Below are positions 61,972 through 64,000 of a stretch of 64,000 bases of DNA, piece after piece. The position numbers were made by a program, and so were the translations under genes. Position 1 is the stretch's first letter. Each line of letters begins with the position of its first letter. The notes under the pieces are model-generated. The model was not told the origin of the DNA, did no database searches, and saw only the letters and a program-made list of their open reading frames with translations. The DNA is from Streptomyces koelreuteriae (lineage in GTDB: Bacteria > Actinomycetota > Actinomycetes > Streptomycetales > Streptomycetaceae), in the NCBI RefSeq assembly GCF_018604545.1, contig NZ_CP075896.1, forward strand, positions 6,882,001-6,946,000. Direction: 5' to 3'.

Positions 61972-62756
61972 CCCAGGCTCAGGAGAACATCTGCCGCCGA
62001 CTGGTCGGCCGTACGGCCGTCATCACCGGAGCCGGCAGCGGCATCGGCCTCGCCGCCGCGCGCCGCCTCGCCTCCGAGGGCGCGCACGTCGTCTGCGGCG
62101 ACGTCGACGAGGTACGCGGCAAGGCCGCCGCCGAGGAGACCGGCGGCACCTTCGTCAAGGTCGACGTCACCGACCCCGAGGAGGTCGAGGCGCTCTTCCG
62201 GACGGCCTACGACACGTACGGCAGTGTCGACATCGCCTTCAACAACGCCGGTATCTCCCCGCCCGACGACGACTCCATCCTGGAGACCGGCCTGGAGGCC
62301 TGGAAGCGCGTCCAGGAGGTCAACCTCACCTCGGTCTACCTGTGCTGCAAGGCCGCCATCCCCTACATGCGGCAGCAGAGCAAGGGCTCCATCATCAACA
62401 CCGCGTCCTTCGTGGCGAGGATGGGCGCCGCCACGTCCCAGATCTCGTACACGGCCTCCAAGGGCGGCGTCCTCGCCATGTCCCGCGAACTGGGCGTGCA
62501 GTTCGCCCGCGAGGGCATCCGCGTGAACGCCCTGTGCCCCGGTCCGGTCAACACCCCGCTCCTCCAGGAGCTGTTCGCCAAGGACCCGGAGCGCGCCGCG
62601 CGCCGTCTGGTGCACGTCCCGGTCGGCCGCTTCGCCGAGGCCGAGGAGATCGCCGCCGCCGTCGCCTTCCTGGCCAGCGACGACTCCTCCTTCGTGAACG
62701 CCACCGACTTCCTGGTCGACGGCGGGATCGCGGGGGCGTACGTGACACCCCTCTAG
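61968..62756 (+). CDS. Short-chain dehydrogenase/reductase
   Basis: A 262-residue classical SDR. Cofactor loop TAVITGAGSGIGLAAARRL, the NNAG motif DIAFNNAGISPPD and the catalytic Tyr161-Lys165 of ISYTASKGGVLAMSREL are intact; Ser comes just before. The Asp in VVCGDVDE favours NAD. Start overlaps the ALDH stop (GTGA). In this operon it is a candidate for the alcohol-to-aldehyde step on the glutamylated substrate, which would make an amine oxidase unnecessary. Confidence 0.92.
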   Translation: MTQAQENICRRLVGRTAVITGAGSGIGLAAARRLASEGAHVVCGDVDEVRGKAAAEETGGTFVKVDVTDPEEVEALFRTAYDTYGSVDIAFNNAGISPPDDDSILETGLEAWKRVQEVNLTSVYLCCKAAIPYMRQQSKGSIINTASFVARMGAATSQISYTASKGGVLAMSRELGVQFAREGIRVNALCPGPVNTPLLQELFAKDPERAARRLVHVPVGRFAEAEEIAAAVAFLASDDSSFVNATDFLVDGGIAGAYVTPL

Positions 62757-62779
62757 GCCCCTGGCTCTAGAGTGCCGGG

Positions 62780-63694
62780 ATGAGCATGACGCCGCCGCCC
62801 GGCTGGTATCCCGACCCGCACGGCCCCCATCTGGAACGCTGGTGGGACGGCACGGCCTGGACCGAGCACCGCCGCGCGCCGGGGGGCACCGCGGGCCCGG
62901 TGCCCCCGCCCCCGGGCGGCGGCACCGGGCGCGCGAAGACGGTCGCCCTCGTCACCGCCGGGGCGGTCCTGGTCGCGGCGATCGTCACCGGAGCCCTGGT
63001 CCTCGCCGGCGGCGACGACAGCGGCGCGGAGACGAGGACGGTTCCGACCGCCCCCGGCCCCACGGCGTCGGACCCCTCGGAGCCGACTCCGGAGACGTCT
63101 TCCTCCGAGCCCTCCGCCGACGACCCGGCCGTCGTCGAGGACCAGCTCAACGGCGTCACCTTCCCGCTGCTCGACGGCTGGGTCCGCCCGCAGCACGTCG
63201 CCGAGGACGACGTCGTCATGACGACGGACGGCACATACGACTGCCCCGGCGACGGCACCGTCTGCCGCCACGGCCTCGTCGTCTCCCGCACGGTCACCGC
63301 GAACGACGAGAAGTCCCCCGAGGCCCTCGCCAAGGCGGACATCTCCGAGGCGGCCGAGGAGGCCTACGACCGCGACCGGATCGGCCGCAAGCCGCACGGG
63401 GGCATGGAATCCCACGAGGTCGTGAAGTCCGGGCCGGTCGCGGTGGCGGGCCGCGCCGGGTACTTCGTGCGCTGGCGCGTCCACACCGCCAAGGGGCCGG
63501 GCGGCTACGTCCAGTCGCTCGTCTTCCCCTCCAGCGTCGGCACCGAGTCACCGGTCCTCGTCCGGTACGTCTTCGACGCGGGCGAGGACGGACCGCCGCT
63601 CGCCGACATGGACCGCGTCACCAAGGGCATCCGCCCGGTCGGCGACGCGGACACGGGCGGCGGCGTCGGCAGCAGCATCGGCCCCTCGGACTGA
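62780..63694 (+). CDS. DUF2510 membrane-anchored protein
   Basis: A 304-residue protein. The first 30 residues are the DUF2510 module MTPPPGWYPDPHGPHLERWWDGTAWTEH. A transmembrane helix (TVALVTAGAVLVAAIVTGALVLAGG, about residues 53-78) is followed by a Ser/Pro/Thr linker and a globular outer domain of about 180 residues with two Cys in DGTYDCPGDGTVCRHG. The cellular role is unknown. Start ATG 62780 or ATG 62786. It follows the SDR by 23 nt but need not belong to the amine cluster. Confidence 0.8.
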   Translation: MSMTPPPGWYPDPHGPHLERWWDGTAWTEHRRAPGGTAGPVPPPPGGGTGRAKTVALVTAGAVLVAAIVTGALVLAGGDDSGAETRTVPTAPGPTASDPSEPTPETSSSEPSADDPAVVEDQLNGVTFPLLDGWVRPQHVAEDDVVMTTDGTYDCPGDGTVCRHGLVVSRTVTANDEKSPEALAKADISEAAEEAYDRDRIGRKPHGGMESHEVVKSGPVAVAGRAGYFVRWRVHTAKGPGGYVQSLVFPSSVGTESPVLVRYVFDAGEDGPPLADMDRVTKGIRPVGDADTGGGVGSSIGPSD

Positions 63695-63699
63695 CGCGG

Positions 63700-64000
63700 T
63701 TACAGGAAGGTGTGTCCCTCGCCGCGATAGGTCGGCACGGTCGCCGTCACCGCGTCGCCCTCGATCAGCCGCAGCTGGTCGAACCGCTCGCACAGCTCAC
63801 CGGCCTTCGCGTGCCGGAACCAGACCTTGTCACCGATCAGCAGATCGTCGGCCGGAGAGCCGAGCAGCGGCGTCTGCACCTCACCGGCCCCCTCCTGAGG
63901 GTCGTAGCGCAGCCCCTCGGGCAGATACGGCACGGGCGACCGGTCCGCCCCGGCGGCACCGGACGCGGGATACCCGCCACCGAGCACGGTCACCACGCCC
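63700..64000 (-). CDS. C-terminal part of a D-threonine aldolase/D-serine dehydratase-like enzyme
   Basis: The last 100 residues of a longer protein whose N terminus lies beyond the window; the frame is open to the edge. The end contains LIGDKVWFRHAKAGELCERFDQLRLIEGD and VPTYRGEGHTFL. The His and Cys of RHAKAGELC are placed like the zinc ligands of the DSD1/D-threonine aldolase family (fold-type III PLP enzymes). Convergent with the DUF2510 gene, 5 nt apart. Confidence 0.7.
   Translation of the reverse strand, partial: GVVTVLGGGYPASGAAGADRSPVPYLPEGLRYDPQEGAGEVQTPLLGSPADDLLIGDKVWFRHAKAGELCERFDQLRLIEGDAVTATVPTYRGEGHTFL

Overview
The window is high-GC actinobacterial DNA with strong G/C preference at third codon positions, many GTG starts and 1-4 nt start/stop overlaps. 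Gene content and order match the chromosomal core of Streptomyces: the gyl glycerol operon, metH, the Pup-proteasome locus, tatA-tatC, a conservon and a glnA4-type cluster. From memory this is the S. coelicolor SCO1609-SCO1662 neighbourhood. It looks like conserved core with small accessory pieces; there is no IS element, prophage, rRNA, tRNA or CRISPR.

Left part (1-19,200). A minus-strand glpF-glpK-glpD operon is controlled by the adjacent IclR-type gylR, with two matching TGTTCG-type operator candidates. Rightward genes are metH, a HAD phosphatase and two tandem orphan oligopeptide-type binding lipoproteins. Then come a minus-strand RecB-like Fe-S nuclease and a NarL-type response regulator, followed by a plus-strand M50 protease with CBS domains, trmI and a small secreted protein.

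Proteasome region (19,200-34,200). A divergent ferredoxin precedes arc (ATPase), dop, pup, prcB, prcA, a divergent LacI/MFS pair, pafA, two FKBP-type prolyl isomerases and pafB-pafC. Pup ends in GGQ and needs deamidation by Dop. PafA ligates it to targets, and ARC unfolds them into the PrcBA chamber. PafBC is the WYL-type regulator pair associated with the DNA-damage response. A degenerate-looking small ORF sits between pup and prcB, and non-coding repeats of about 84 bp follow pafC.

Middle (34,200-47,400). tatA is preceded by two overlapping 16-nt palindromes; then tatC, a diacylglycerol-kinase-like gene, a HelY-type helicase and the conservon cvnA-B-C-D plus P450 (cvn9/rar type). The P450 lacks the usual ExxR motif. 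An RluA-type pseudouridine synthase, a GNAT enzyme and an iron-boxed siderophore-interacting protein follow.

Right part (47,400-64,000). A 5'-3' exonuclease is divergent from a glycine-betaine ABC transporter whose permease is fused to two substrate-binding domains. A cupin regulator is coupled to a signal-less BtuF-like protein, and a TDT transporter is divergent from a LysR regulator. Last comes a gamma-glutamylation catabolic cluster: class I amidotransferase, amino-acid/amine permease, FadR-type regulator, GlnA4-like synthetase, aldehyde dehydrogenase and SDR. The regulator-synthetase and permease promoters share an identical motif, CAATGG-N9-ATACCTT. This cluster reads as a self-contained ethanolamine (or related amine) pathway in which an alcohol dehydrogenase could replace the amine oxidase of the E. 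coli Puu route.
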